Shown piece by piece: positions 26,002 to 35,133 of a DNA stretch of 37,539 nt (positions are counted from its first letter, which is position 1; each line of letters begins with the position of its first letter). The notes below the pieces were generated by a model. The model did no database searches. It was given only the letters and a program-made list of their open reading frames with translations, and was not told where the DNA came from. The position numbers and the translations under genes were made by a program. Origin of the DNA: Vulcanimicrobiota bacterium (GTDB lineage Bacteria > Vulcanimicrobiota > Vulcanimicrobiia > Vulcanimicrobiales > Vulcanimicrobiaceae); assembly GCA_030041225.1 (NCBI GenBank), contig JASHOG010000054.1, forward strand, positions 1 through 37,539, in the 5' to 3' direction.

Positions 26002-26696
26002 CAGCGAAGCGCCGCCGACGCGGTAAGGCGCGCGACGTCGCCGATATCTGCGAGAACGACATCGGGCGGCGAGAGCTCTTTCGGATAGGTGCGTCCTTCG
26101 CTGTTGTACCACGCCGCTTTTAGCCCGGCGCTTTTTGCGCCGGCGATGTCGGCGCGTGGATCGTCGCCGACGTACCACGCGCGGTCGGCCGGAACGCCGA
26201 GCCGCTCGACGAGCGTGAGGAATGCTCGCGGTTCCGGTTTCGACGCCCCGATCTCGGCACTCGCCAGGACGGGGCCCTCGAAGCCCGCGCGCTCGGCCTT
26301 ACGTTGCTGCAAGGGATTCCAGCCGTTGCTCAGGATCGCCATGGGAACGCCTTGCGAACGAAGCCCGGCAAGCATGCGCCGTACGCCCGGAATCGGAACG
26401 ACGATGTGATCGACAAGCGAGAGGACGATCTCGCGAAAGGGACCGACGAACGACTCTGCGCGATCGACGCCTCGCTCTCGTACGAATCGGCGCACCGCTT
26501 CATCGATCGTGAAGGCGCCGGCTCGCTGCCGTTGCAGTAGCGTGTCGATCGCACTCGTCTCTTGGTCGAGCGTACCGAGTGACTTTCCCCCTTCCGCGTC
26601 GATCCGTGCGAGCAGCCGTAGAAAGCCGATGCGCTCGATCTTGTTATCGATCGCCAGCGTATGATCGATGTCGAATGCAATCGCACAGACGGCCAC
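26001..26696 (-). CDS. HAD-superfamily hydrolase
   Basis: A 231-residue phosphatase of the HAD subfamily I. Motif I is FDIDHTL with Asp 9 and Asp 11, motif II is ILSNGW, the lysine is in GASKPEPRAF, and motif III/IV is VGDDPRADIAGAKSAG. The helical cap lies between motif I and II. The substrate is unknown; relatives act on nucleotides, phosphoglycolate or similar small molecules. I take the GTG at 26696, two bases after the M16 peptidase stop, because it gives a start directly before the first strand; a longer frame to 26753 overlaps the peptidase gene. Confidence 0.88.
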   Translation of the reverse strand: MAVCAIAFDIDHTLAIDNKIERIGFLRLLARIDAEGGKSLGTLDQETSAIDTLLQRQRAGAFTIDEAVRRFVRERGVDRAESFVGPFREIVLSLVDHIVVPIPGVRRMLAGLRSQGVPMAILSNGWNPLQQRKAERAGFEGPVLASAEIGASKPEPRAFLTLVERLGVPADRAWYVGDDPRADIAGAKSAGLKAAWYNSEGRTYPKELSPPDVVLADIGDVARLTASAALR

Positions 26697-26698
26697 TG

Positions 26699-29362
26699 CT
26701 ACGTCGGCCCCGGGCCGGTAATGATGCGGACGAAATCGCCCGGCGAGATCCACTTCACCAGAGCCGCCCGGACGCTCGAAGGCGTCGCGTTCAGCTCCCT
26801 TGCTGCGTCGATTTCTCTCTGATCGAGCGGCAGACGAAATAGGGCGTCGTCTAGCAGCTCCGTCGATATACCGTCGAAACTTGCCTCCGACAGGACCGCA
26901 TCGCTCATGAGCATTGCCTTCGCGCGGCTAAGGCGCGTCGCCGAAATCTCGCCGCGTTCGAGCTCGCCGAGGTCGCGCAACGCAAGCTGCTCCGCCGGCA
27001 CGATGTTGTCCGGATCGCACGCGTACGTGATGCTGAAGACGGAGCGGTTCCTCACCGACGCGATCGCCGACGATGCCGTGTAGACGTACCCGTGTTTCAC
27101 ACGGAGGTCGTCCATGAGCAGTGAGCCGAAGCCACCTCCACCGAGGATGTTGTTGGCGACTTGAAGCAGGGCCCAGTCGGGGTCTGCGCGCCGTACGTCC
27201 ACGACCTGCGACAGTTCGACGTCGGATTGCACCCGCGAAGGATCGGGTACAGTAGCGCTCGTCGTTCCATTCTTGGGAACCTGCGGCGCGTCGACATCCG
27301 GCCTTGGGCCATGCGCGTTCCACGCTCCGAAATACTTTTCGAACGTCGCCCGCGTCTGCGCAGGGGTGACGTCCCCGATGACGAGGACGCTCGTCATATC
27401 CGGTCTGTAGACGCTCGCGTAGTAGGCCTTGACGTCGTCGAGCGTCACCGAGCCCGCGGTCAGCGGCGTCGCGTAGAGCTGCATCGGATCGGTCGGGGGA
27501 TAGAGCGCCTTGTGCAGCGCAACTTCAGCCAAGTGATCCGGTGAGGTCATCTCGCCGGTCAGCTCTCCCACTTCCTGTCGCTTGACGATGTTAAATGCGC
27601 TCGCCGGAAACGCGGGGTGGAGCTCTTCGTCCGCGAGCAATTGCACGCCGCGGTCGAAGTGGCTGCTGAGAACCTGTAACGAGAATGGAATCCCTGCCGT
27701 CGCTTCCGCCGCGATCGCGTCGAGCTGACGGCGGAGCTGGATCCGATCGTCGTGCGCCGTGCCAAACTGAAAGAGCGCGGAGGTGATGTCTCCGATACCC
27801 TGCTGCTGGGGCGGGGCTTGGATATGCTCGCTACTCGTGATGCCGCCGAATACCTCAACCGTGTCGCTCACGTGCTCGGGAATCACGATCAGACGCATGC
27901 CGTTGGAAAGCGTCATCGAAACGGGATGCACGACGTGCGGGGGTGGGACAACGTGTGCAAATGCCGCTCTTGCCCATGCCGGCAAAGGCTGACCCTGCTG
28001 CGGAGGAAAGGTGTTATTCTCCTGCGCCTGCCCGCCGGCGGCAGCGTTGATGGCGCCGGCGTTCTTTGGAACAGCAAACGCGACGATCGCTTTCGACGGA
28101 TCGACGTACTCGCGAAGGACGCGGTCCACGTCGGCGACCGTCACACGCTCCATCGCCGCGAGCAGCTCTGCAGGTGAGCCTTCGCCGCGAGCGGCGACCG
28201 CGTCACTCCATGAAAGGGCAAGGCCCTCAATCGAGTTCGCTTCGAACTCATCGTCCGCGATCGCGCGCTCCTTAGCGACCTGTACTAAATCCGCCGGCAA
28301 CCCCGTGCGCCGGTAGGACTCCAACACACCTCGCACGTCCGCCGCGGCGCTCTCAACGTTTGCCGTCACAGGCACGACCGACAGGGCTGCACTAGCCGTC
28401 GCGTATGGGTGCGTCTCGATGTCTTCAAACGTCGTGTACAGCGAGGCACCGGAGGCGACCAAGCCGTACAGGTTCGAGCGTTGATTGTTCAGGACGTCTT
28501 CAAGGATCTGCGCGGCCGCGTAATCGCGATCTTTCCACCCCGGAAGGCGAAAGGCCATCGCGATCAGCGAGATCGGCTCGTCGCTCACGACATGGTACGT
28601 CGCAACCGTCATCGGGTGCAAGGCAACTCGCCGTCGAGGTGGGAGCGTTGCCGCCGGAATGCTCCCAAAGTACTTCGCCACCAGCGCAATCGTCGATGGG
28701 CCATCGACGTCACCGGCGATCACGTAGACGGCGTTGTTCGGATGATACCACGCCTGGTAGAAACGGCGCAGCACCTGCGCGTTGATCTGATTGTTGAAGG
28801 AGTAGAGTGTTCCGAGCGTGTCGTTCGCGTAGGGCGTCCCTCTGAAGATCGCCGGTAAGATCGTACGCTGGAACAGCCTAGCGATAGGCACACTGTCGTC
28901 TTGGGTCACTTCCTGCTTGATCGCGGCGCTCTCGGCGGCCCAGCCCGCTTGCGACACCGTCAAGCGGCGCGCGCGATCTGCCTCCAGCCGAATGGCGACG
29001 CTGAGATACTGCACCGGCACGGAAAAGAAGAACTGCGTCATCTCGGCCTGTGTGTCAGCGTCATAGTCGCCGCCCATGAGTTGGCCGATTTCAAAGAGCT
29101 GCGTCTGAGAAATATCGGACGTGCCTCGGAACATCATATGTTCTAGCGCGTGCGCCTCTCCCGGGTACCGCTCTTCGTTCGAGCCGACGTCGTAGTTCAT
29201 CACGGTGGTGACGACCGGCGCGAGCGGATCGTGAACCACGACGACCTGCAGCCCGTTCGCTAGCGTCGCACGCGTGACGTCAGACGTCGAAGCCTCACCG
29301 CGCGCGGCGAGCAGCCCCATCGCGAGCACGCAGCAGGGAACGAGAAGGCGCATCCTGAGCAT
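26699..29362 (-). CDS. Secreted two-domain M16 (pitrilysin-family) zinc peptidase
   Basis: An 887-residue protein with a signal peptide (about 1-24). The inverted zinc motif HXXEH is HALEH with His 71, Glu 74 and His 75, and the third ligand is Glu 151 in AAIKQEV. The protein contains two M16 modules in one chain (about 30-450 and 480-887); the second starts again with LSNGMRLIVIPEH and lacks the zinc motif, as is usual for the inactive half. It should act outside the cytoplasm, degrading peptides or processing surface proteins. The ATG 29362 has GGCGGAG close by. It sits 33 bases after recG and 2 bases before the HAD gene in the operon. Confidence 0.94.
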   Translation of the reverse strand: MLRMRLLVPCCVLAMGLLAARGEASTSDVTRATLANGLQVVVVHDPLAPVVTTVMNYDVGSNEERYPGEAHALEHMMFRGTSDISQTQLFEIGQLMGGDYDADTQAEMTQFFFSVPVQYLSVAIRLEADRARRLTVSQAGWAAESAAIKQEVTQDDSVPIARLFQRTILPAIFRGTPYANDTLGTLYSFNNQINAQVLRRFYQAWYHPNNAVYVIAGDVDGPSTIALVAKYFGSIPAATLPPRRRVALHPMTVATYHVVSDEPISLIAMAFRLPGWKDRDYAAAQILEDVLNNQRSNLYGLVASGASLYTTFEDIETHPYATASAALSVVPVTANVESAAADVRGVLESYRRTGLPADLVQVAKERAIADDEFEANSIEGLALSWSDAVAARGEGSPAELLAAMERVTVADVDRVLREYVDPSKAIVAFAVPKNAGAINAAAGGQAQENNTFPPQQGQPLPAWARAAFAHVVPPPHVVHPVSMTLSNGMRLIVIPEHVSDTVEVFGGITSSEHIQAPPQQQGIGDITSALFQFGTAHDDRIQLRRQLDAIAAEATAGIPFSLQVLSSHFDRGVQLLADEELHPAFPASAFNIVKRQEVGELTGEMTSPDHLAEVALHKALYPPTDPMQLYATPLTAGSVTLDDVKAYYASVYRPDMTSVLVIGDVTPAQTRATFEKYFGAWNAHGPRPDVDAPQVPKNGTTSATVPDPSRVQSDVELSQVVDVRRADPDWALLQVANNILGGGGFGSLLMDDLRVKHGYVYTASSAIASVRNRSVFSITYACDPDNIVPAEQLALRDLGELERGEISATRLSRAKAMLMSDAVLSEASFDGISTELLDDALFRLPLDQREIDAARELNATPSSVRAALVKWISPGDFVRIITGPGPT

Positions 29363-29395
29363 GCTCCGCCTTTCAACCGCCGTAGCGGCGCCCCT

Positions 29396-31471
29396 TTACG
29401 AAGAGCTCATGAGCTCACGCAGCGAGGGCGTCGCCTCGAGCGCCGCGTGCAATCCGGCATTACCGGGCGACTGCAGGACCGGATCGTCGCGCAGAAGCGT
29501 TTCGGCTGCGGCACGCGCTTGGCGATACATCGCGAAGTCACGCGCGAGGTCACCTAAGCGCAGCCCGTTTTCTCCGGATTGTCGTGTGCCGGTAAGCTCG
29601 CCGGAGCCGCGCATTGCGAGGTCGGCCTCCGCGATTTCGAAACCGTCGTTCGTTTGCGTCAGCACCGCTAGGCGCTTGGCTTCGTCCTGGTCGTCAGGAT
29701 AGACGAGCACGCAATAGGACTGCGCTGCGCCGCGCCCGACGCGCCCGCGTAATTGATGAAGCTGCGCGAGCCCGTAGCGCTGCGCGTCAAGCACGATCAT
29801 GAGACTGGCGTTTGGAATGTCCACGCCGACTTCGATGACCGTCGTTGCGACGAGCACGTCGATGTCGCCGCCCGCGAACGCTTTCATGACCTCTTCCTTC
29901 TCGCGCGGCGCGAGCCGGCCATGGACGAGTCCGAGCCGAAGATCGGCAAAGACGTCGCGCAGGTGCTCGAGCTCCGCTAGAACGCTTGCCGCACCGCTCT
30001 CGCCTTCCTCTATCAGAGGCGCAACGACGTACGCCTGGCCGCCACGCGCGACGCCTGCTCGGATGAAGTCGTAGACGCGCTCGATCCGCGAGAGACGCAC
30101 GGCAAAGGTCTGCACCGGTGTTCGTCCGGGTGGCAGCTCGTCGAGCTCGGATTGATCGAGGTCGGCGTAGAGCGACTGCGCGAGCGTTCGCGGAATAGGC
30201 GTCGCCGTCATGTGCAACGTGTGCGGCGAGCTGCCCTTTGCCCGCAGCTTTGCACGATGCGCGACACCAAAGCGATGCTGCTCGTCGATGATCGCCAAGC
30301 CCAGCCTCTTGAACTCCACACTCTCCGTCAACAGAGCATGCGTGCCGATCGCAAGCGCCGCTTCACCGCTCCCAAGGCGCTCGACCGCTCGCTGCCGCTC
30401 GCTTTGCTTTTGGCTCCCGGAGATGAACTCTAGCGGGATGCGAAGCTCGGTGAGAAGCGGCAGCAACTTGTCGCGATGCTGGGCGGCGAGAATTTCCGTA
30501 GGCGCCATGAGCGCAGCCTGGTAACCGTTTCGCGCCGCGAGCAGCACGGCCGCCGCCGCAACGAGCGTTTTGCCGCTGCCGACATCGCCTTGCAGCAAGC
30601 GGTTCATCGGCACGTCACGCGACATGTCACGCCAAATCTGCTCGATCGCTCGCCGCTGGGCACTCGTCAGGATGAAGGCCAACGAGGACTCGAGCTCCGC
30701 GAGCAGGGACGACGGGACGGCGAGCGACGCGGCATCGTGCTCGCCTTCGCGTTGGGCGCGCCGCAGGTGTGCGGCCGATGCCAGCACGAGAAACTCCGAG
30801 AACACGAAGCGTTCGCGGGCGGCGCTCGCCTCTTCCGGAGTGGCGGGCGCATGCACCGCACGATACGCGTCGCGTAATGCTCCGTAACCACGCTCTCGTG
30901 CGAGAGGCGCCGGCAGGACGTCATCGCCCAGGCTGCTCAGGAGCAGCGCGAGGTTCTTCTTTACGACGCTGGCAATCTTTCGCGACGGAAGGTCGGCAGT
31001 CGCGCGATAGACCGGAACCATCTCACCCCGGTACTGTTCGTCCGCCCCGAGCACGCGGTGCTGCGACACGCTGATCACCGGCCCTCCCAGCGAGCGTTCC
31101 AATCTGCCGCGAACGAAAAGTCGCATCCCCTCACGGAAACGCCCTATAACGTACCGATGCCGCCCGATCCACTTCGCAATGAACTCGCCGCTCTCATCGC
31201 GCGCGCGCACCTCGACGATCTCGTACCCGCGTGCACGCCGTTCGTGCACCGCCACGACGCTCCCGAGCGCATTCACCTCGCCTCGTTCATGCTCCGCGGC
31301 GTTCAACAACTGCGCCGTCGGTGTCGGCTCACGAAGGTCATCGTAACGAAACGGAAAGTAGTCGAGAAGATCTTTCGCCGTCACGAGTCCGAGCTCCGCG
31401 AAGAGGCGCAGCGACTTCTCACCAACGCCTTGGAGCTCACCGATGTCTGTCGGCTTCTCCTTAGTGAGCAC
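29396..31471 (-). CDS. recG: ATP-dependent DNA helicase RecG
   Basis: Branch-migration helicase that remodels stalled replication forks and Holliday junctions. In this 691-residue protein the wedge/OB domain is at about 1-250 (it begins [19 protein letters not shown]), Walker A is GDVGSGKT at 295-302, the DEQH box is at 396-399, motif III is [11 protein letters not shown], and the [10 protein letters not shown] motif VI and the TRQSG end of the RecG-specific hook region follow. Length is normal for RecG. The GTG at 31471 overlaps the hisIE stop by 11 bases; the frame stays open far upstream inside hisIE, but that part is a shadow. Confidence 0.96.
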   Translation of the reverse strand: MLTKEKPTDIGELQGVGEKSLRLFAELGLVTAKDLLDYFPFRYDDLREPTPTAQLLNAAEHERGEVNALGSVVAVHERRARGYEIVEVRARDESGEFIAKWIGRHRYVIGRFREGMRLFVRGRLERSLGGPVISVSQHRVLGADEQYRGEMVPVYRATADLPSRKIASVVKKNLALLLSSLGDDVLPAPLARERGYGALRDAYRAVHAPATPEEASAARERFVFSEFLVLASAAHLRRAQREGEHDAASLAVPSSLLAELESSLAFILTSAQRRAIEQIWRDMSRDVPMNRLLQGDVGSGKTLVAAAAVLLAARNGYQAALMAPTEILAAQHRDKLLPLLTELRIPLEFISGSQKQSERQRAVERLGSGEAALAIGTHALLTESVEFKRLGLAIIDEQHRFGVAHRAKLRAKGSSPHTLHMTATPIPRTLAQSLYADLDQSELDELPPGRTPVQTFAVRLSRIERVYDFIRAGVARGGQAYVVAPLIEEGESGAASVLAELEHLRDVFADLRLGLVHGRLAPREKEEVMKAFAGGDIDVLVATTVIEVGVDIPNASLMIVLDAQRYGLAQLHQLRGRVGRGAAQSYCVLVYPDDQDEAKRLAVLTQTNDGFEIAEADLAMRGSGELTGTRQSGENGLRLGDLARDFAMYRQARAAAETLLRDDPVLQSPGNAGLHAALEATPSLRELMSSS

Positions 31472-32081
31472 GTTCCAGGAGATGCGCTCCGATCGCATCG
31501 AGCGCAATGCCGCGAGTTTCGAGCAGCGCGAGCATGTGAAAGAGGAGGTCCGCCGCCTCCCAAACGACGGCGCCGTCGTCGTCGTTCTTTGCGGCGATGA
31601 CGAGCTCCGTCGCCTCTTCACCGATCTTCTTGCCGATGCGATCGACGCCGCCGGCGTAGAGTTTCGCGACGTAGGAGCCCTCGGGCGCATGCGATTTTCG
31701 CTCGCGCAAGACGTGCTGCAGATGCGCGACGGCGCGCATGAAATCGCCTTCGGCACCTGCCTTCGGCAAGAGCGTCTCCTCGAAGCAGCTGCGCGCGCCG
31801 GTGTGGCAGGCCGGACCACTCGGAACGACGCGATAGAGGACGGCATCCTTATCGCAATCGACCAGCACCTCGACGACGCGTTGAGTGTTTGCGCTCTCCT
31901 CGCCCTTGCGCCAGAGCCGCCCTCTCCTACGGCTGTAGAGATGGGTTTCGCGCGTGCGCATCGTCTGCTCGAGCGCTTCCCGATTCGCCCACGCGAGCGT
32001 GAGCACGTCGCCGTTTCGAGCATCGGCAATCGTGACGGGCACGAGGCCGCGTTCGTCGAACTTCAACTCGTCCAGATTCAT
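31461..32081 (-). CDS. hisIE: Bifunctional phosphoribosyl-AMP cyclohydrolase / phosphoribosyl-ATP pyrophosphatase
   Basis: Two consecutive histidine-biosynthesis steps (pathway steps 2 and 3) fused in one 206-residue chain. The HisI half (about 1-110) has [25 protein letters not shown] and the zinc-binding cysteines in VDCDKDA and [12 protein letters not shown]. The HisE half (about 115-206) has [31 protein letters not shown] with the metal-binding glutamates. The ATG 32081 overlaps the hisF stop as ATGA. Only hisF and hisIE of the pathway are present in this window. Confidence 0.97.
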   Translation of the reverse strand: MNLDELKFDERGLVPVTIADARNGDVLTLAWANREALEQTMRTRETHLYSRRRGRLWRKGEESANTQRVVEVLVDCDKDAVLYRVVPSGPACHTGARSCFEETLLPKAGAEGDFMRAVAHLQHVLRERKSHAPEGSYVAKLYAGGVDRIGKKIGEEATELVIAAKNDDDGAVVWEAADLLFHMLALLETRGIALDAIGAHLLERAH

Positions 32082-32836
32082 CGTCGGATGGGAATGCCGC
32101 GCTCCGCCAGCGCTTCCTTCAAAGCGCCGATCTCCACATCACCGTCGTGAAAGAGCGATGCTGCGAGCGCGGCGTCGGCATCGGTCTCCAAGAAGAGGCG
32201 CGCGACGTCGTCGATCGACCCTGCGCCGCCGGAGGCGATCACGGGGACCGGCACCACACCGCGTACCGCGCGAACCAGCGCGAGATCGTAGCCCGTTCTC
32301 GTACCGTCCCGATCCATCGAAGTGAGGAGAATCTCGCCGGCGCCGTTCTCCATGCAGGCTTCGTGCGCCCAGGCGACGGCCTCGCGCTGGGTCGGCGTCC
32401 GCCCACCGTCGATCACGACCTCCCAGCCCGCGCCGTTCTTGCGCGCGTCGATCGCGAGCATGATGCACTGGCTGCCGAACTCCTCGGCAGCGTGACGCAA
32501 TACCAAGGGCTCGCGAACGGCGGCGCTGTTGAGCGCGACTTTGTCGCAGCCCGCGCGCAAGAGCTCGCGCACCTCATCGACGGAGCCGATGCCGCCGCCA
32601 ACGGCGAACGGCGTCGTTAACTGCCGTGCGATACTCTCGACAAGCGCGCGCCGTGTCTTCCTTCCCTCGATTGTCGCCGTGATGTCGAGGAAAACGAGCT
32701 CATCGGCACCGGCGGCTTCGTAGCGCGCGGCGAGCTCGACGGGGTCTCCGGCATCACGCAGACCGACGAAGTTCACGCCCTTGACGACGCGACCGTCCTT
32801 GACGTCGAGGCACGGAATGATGCGGCGCGTCAGCAC
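32078..32836 (-). CDS. hisF: Imidazole glycerol phosphate synthase subunit HisF
   Basis: Cyclase subunit of the HisH-HisF enzyme that makes imidazole glycerol phosphate and AICAR. It is a 252-residue (beta/alpha)8 barrel starting [20 protein letters not shown] with the catalytic Asp in CLDVKDG, later [29 protein letters not shown] with the second catalytic Asp, and VIASGGAG for phosphate binding. The length is standard. The start is GTG 32836, ten bases after panE. The glutaminase partner hisH and the rest of the pathway are not in this window. Confidence 0.97.
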   Translation of the reverse strand: MLTRRIIPCLDVKDGRVVKGVNFVGLRDAGDPVELAARYEAAGADELVFLDITATIEGRKTRRALVESIARQLTTPFAVGGGIGSVDEVRELLRAGCDKVALNSAAVREPLVLRHAAEEFGSQCIMLAIDARKNGAGWEVVIDGGRTPTQREAVAWAHEACMENGAGEILLTSMDRDGTRTGYDLALVRAVRGVVPVPVIASGGAGSIDDVARLFLETDADAALAASLFHDGDVEIGALKEALAERGIPIRR

Positions 32837-32845
32837 GGACCTGCC

Positions 32846-33829
32846 CTACGGAAGGCCGGAGCGCGCCGGAATGCGCCGAAGCCGCTCGTACATCGCGCGC
32901 TGCTTTGGAACCTCAACGTGATAGCGCGCGCCGATCTCGATCACCGCACCGAGGATCGGCGCTAGCTCGAGCGGCCTGCCTGCCTCTACGTCCTGCAGCA
33001 TCGACGTCTTGACGTCGTCGAGCCGCGCCGCGTATGCGATGCGCGCCGTTGCGTCTTCTTCAACGTTGCGCACGAGGCCGAGTGCCTTGCCCACCTCGAG
33101 GGCCTCCGTCATGAGTTCGCGCACTTCGGTAAGCGCCTCCGTGTCGCGCATCAACGCGCCGATCGTCATGCCTCTCGCGGCGCTCACTGGATTCAGGCTC
33201 GCGTTTCCTACCAGCTTATGCCAGAGTGATCTGCGGAGATTCTCCTCGACGCTTGCGTCGAGGCCGGCGTGGCGAAGGACGCCGGCGAGCTCGCGCACGC
33301 GCTCGCCGTTGCCTGCGTTCACCTGGCCGAGGATATACCGTAGACCGCCGCTCTGAACGATCTCCCCCGGTGACGCAATGTGTCCGGAGACGTGCACGAC
33401 ACCTCCTATTGTCTGCGCATCCGAGAAGAGTGCGCCGATTCTTCCTCCCGGATCCACCGACTCAAGCGGCGGTGTGCGCTCAAACCAAAATGGTACGCCG
33501 TTCTGCAGCGTGACGATCGTCGTACCGCGCTGCGCGGATGGTGCAAGCTGCTCCAAGAACGCCGGCCATTGGTGCGCCTTGAACGTGAGCAGCAGGACGT
33601 CCGCATCGCCGAGCTCGCGCAGATCGTCGCTCGCCTCGATGGTGGCGGTGAAGGCACCCAGATCGCTCTCGATGATGCGCACGCCGCGCTCGCGTATGGC
33701 TGCGAGGTGCGCACCGCGCGCGACCGCCGCGACTGAAACACCTGCACGCGCGAGAGCGGCCGCGACGAAGCCGCCGATTGCTCCCGCGCCGACGACGACT
33801 ACTCGCGCGATTCGCGCTCCGGGTGAAAT
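32846..33829 (-). CDS. Ketopantoate reductase-like protein (PanE/ApbA family), non-canonical start
   Basis: NADPH-dependent reductase of the family that makes pantoate for coenzyme A. The first conserved block, VVVVGAGAIGG with the Rossmann GxGxxG, lies upstream of the first canonical start (GTG 33682), which would remove 49 residues and the cofactor site. In the required frame there is no ATG, GTG or TTG between an in-frame TAG inside tRNA-Cys and that GTG. I annotate from ATT 33829, giving 327 residues, normal for the family; the catalytic lysine is about Lys 205 in WHKLVGN with Asn 209. The gene begins one base after tRNA-Cys and is followed by hisF after 9 bases. A sequence error (for example GCG for GTG near 33814) is an alternative. 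coaD, a later CoA-pathway gene, is in the same operon. Confidence 0.8.
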   Translation of the reverse strand: MSPGARIARVVVVGAGAIGGFVAAALARAGVSVAAVARGAHLAAIRERGVRIIESDLGAFTATIEASDDLRELGDADVLLLTFKAHQWPAFLEQLAPSAQRGTTIVTLQNGVPFWFERTPPLESVDPGGRIGALFSDAQTIGGVVHVSGHIASPGEIVQSGGLRYILGQVNAGNGERVRELAGVLRHAGLDASVEENLRRSLWHKLVGNASLNPVSAARGMTIGALMRDTEALTEVRELMTEALEVGKALGLVRNVEEDATARIAYAARLDDVKTSMLQDVEAGRPLELAPILGAVIEIGARYHVEVPKQRAMYERLRRIPARSGLP

Positions 33830-33830
33830 G

Positions 33831-33902
33831 AGGCGACGGGCAGATTCGAACTGCCGGATGGAGCTTTTGCAGAGCTCTGCCTTACCACTTGGCTACGTCG
33901 CC
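33831..33902 (-). tRNA. tRNA-Cys(GCA)
   Basis: Cloverleaf on the minus strand. The acceptor stem GGCGACG pairs fully with CGTCGCC, the anticodon loop is CTGCAAA (anticodon GCA) on a GAGCT/AGCTC stem, and the T-arm is GGCAG-TTCGAAT-CTGCC. The discriminator is U. No CCA is encoded. It is 32 bases after tRNA-Gly and 1 base before the panE-like reading frame. Confidence 0.95.
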
Positions 33903-33934
33903 GCGCTCCCACTGCGCTTCGCATCGAGAACCCT

Positions 33935-34005
33935 AGCGGGTAGTGGGAATCGAACCCACGCATCAACCTTGGGAAGGTCGCAGGCTACCATTACATCATA
34001 CCCGC
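33935..34005 (-). tRNA. tRNA-Gly(CCC)
   Basis: Minus-strand cloverleaf with acceptor GCGGGTA/TACCCGC, anticodon loop TTCCCAA (anticodon CCC) on a CGACC/GGTTG stem containing one G-U pair, and T-loop TTCGATT. The discriminator is U and no CCA is encoded. It is the first element of the tRNA-Gly, tRNA-Cys, panE, hisF run. Confidence 0.95.
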
Positions 34006-34056
34006 GTTCTCGCCATACGCCGCCGGTTCGCCTCGTTCGCTTTGGCATCCTAGGAC

Positions 34057-34713
34057 CTACGACAGCACGCCGACCGCGCGCGCAAGAACGAGCGACAGCG
34101 TCACCAGCGAGATGAGTGCTTCGACGAGCATGAGCATCTTTGCCATGGGGCTGAGCGGCATAACGTCCGCGGGGCTGAACGCGGTTGCAGTAACGAACGC
34201 GAGATAGAGGTAATCGGGAAATTGAGCCTTCCAATCCGCCGGGATAGACGCCGTCTGCCCCACGAGCGCGCTCATTTGAGGAAAGAGAAAATCCGCGCTC
34301 GGAATCTCACGAGCCGCGTGGAGCGATCGGGGGTACGGCCCGCCGGCGTCGAGCTCCCAGTACCAAAGCGCAAAGACGAGGATGTTGGTGATCCATATCT
34401 GCGCTCCCGTCGTCAGCAGCTCGACACCCGTCATGTGCCGCGAGGTGAGAATGTAGTAGACGAGCAGCACCACCGAAGCAGCGTTGAAGAAGTTCACGAT
34501 CGCGATCAGTACGATCGACGCCGTGCGCTGTGCTCCCCATCGCGCGCTGCGGAAACGCATGATGAGAAGCGGGACGAGCACGATCAGCACGAGCACCGGT
34601 GCCACCCAAACGGGGCCTACGGTGTAGCGCGGCGGCAGCAGGGCATAGAGCGCGACCGCCAGCAGCACCGTCACCGTCGCATACCAGCGCGAAGAGTCCA
34701 GGGCCGTCCTCAT
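34057..34713 (-). CDS. Ion-channel-like membrane protein with altered pore motif
   Basis: A 218-residue membrane protein with about five to six hydrophobic segments. The C-terminal part reads like a two-helix potassium-channel pore module: FPDYLYLAFVTATAFSPADVMPLSPMAK followed by a helix with LVEALISLVTLSLVLARAV. Where a potassium channel has T-V-G-Y-G, this protein has TAFSPAD, so it is not a normal K+ channel. I recall the same TAFSP pattern in a family of uncharacterised membrane proteins (DUF1345-like), so it is probably conserved rather than degenerate. The ATG 34713 is preferred over longer frames, which overlap the divergent DUF5069 gene. The gap to that gene is 54 bases. Confidence 0.7.
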   Translation of the reverse strand: MRTALDSSRWYATVTVLLAVALYALLPPRYTVGPVWVAPVLVLIVLVPLLIMRFRSARWGAQRTASIVLIAIVNFFNAASVVLLVYYILTSRHMTGVELLTTGAQIWITNILVFALWYWELDAGGPYPRSLHAAREIPSADFLFPQMSALVGQTASIPADWKAQFPDYLYLAFVTATAFSPADVMPLSPMAKMLMLVEALISLVTLSLVLARAVGVLS

Positions 34714-34767
34714 GCGCCGGGCGATTCTCCGCGTGCGTGCGGCAACCCGCCGCTCTGCACCGCGGTT

Positions 34768-35124
34768 ATGGGCCGCATGCCGACTGATTTTCGCGATGGA
34801 AAGACCTTTCCGCGCCGTGGGCGCGACCCTCATGGTGAGGCACTCTGGCTCTGGCGCGTCTTCGACAAGGCCCGCGCGGCGGGGGCGGGCACGATTCACG
34901 ATTACATCTATCCCTGCCCGATGGACAAAGGTGTCTTCGAACGCTGGGGGATCACATCCGACGAGTTCAGCGCAGCAGTTGTAGCGCATCCGAGCGACGG
35001 TGAAATCGCAAACTGGTTCGCACAGCGCGTTTCACCCGAGGGCGTCCGCTCGGCGAACGAATGGCTGACGAAGGAGAAGGTCTCGAACATGGACCGACAG
35101 GACGCGGAGGAAGGCGCCGCCTAA
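34768..35124 (+). CDS. DUF5069-family protein
   Basis: A 118-residue soluble protein of unknown function. The family's marks are present: a W-R-V-F-D-K-A-R-A helix near residues 29-37, then GAGTIHDYIYPCPMDKGVFERWGI and a VAHPSDGEIANWF segment. The C-terminus is charged and ends EEGAA. Two starts are possible, ATG 34768 and ATG 34777; the first is used. A longer frame upstream to 34222 is the antisense of the membrane-protein gene. It is followed 9 bases later by the dienelactone hydrolase, with which it probably forms an operon. Confidence 0.8.
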   Translation: MGRMPTDFRDGKTFPRRGRDPHGEALWLWRVFDKARAAGAGTIHDYIYPCPMDKGVFERWGITSDEFSAAVVAHPSDGEIANWFAQRVSPEGVRSANEWLTKEKVSNMDRQDAEEGAA

Positions 35125-35133
35125 AGACGAGCG

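Noticed and set aside
31472-32029. N-terminal extension of the recG frame
   Set aside because: It overlaps hisIE in another frame, and RecG already has normal length from GTG 31471.
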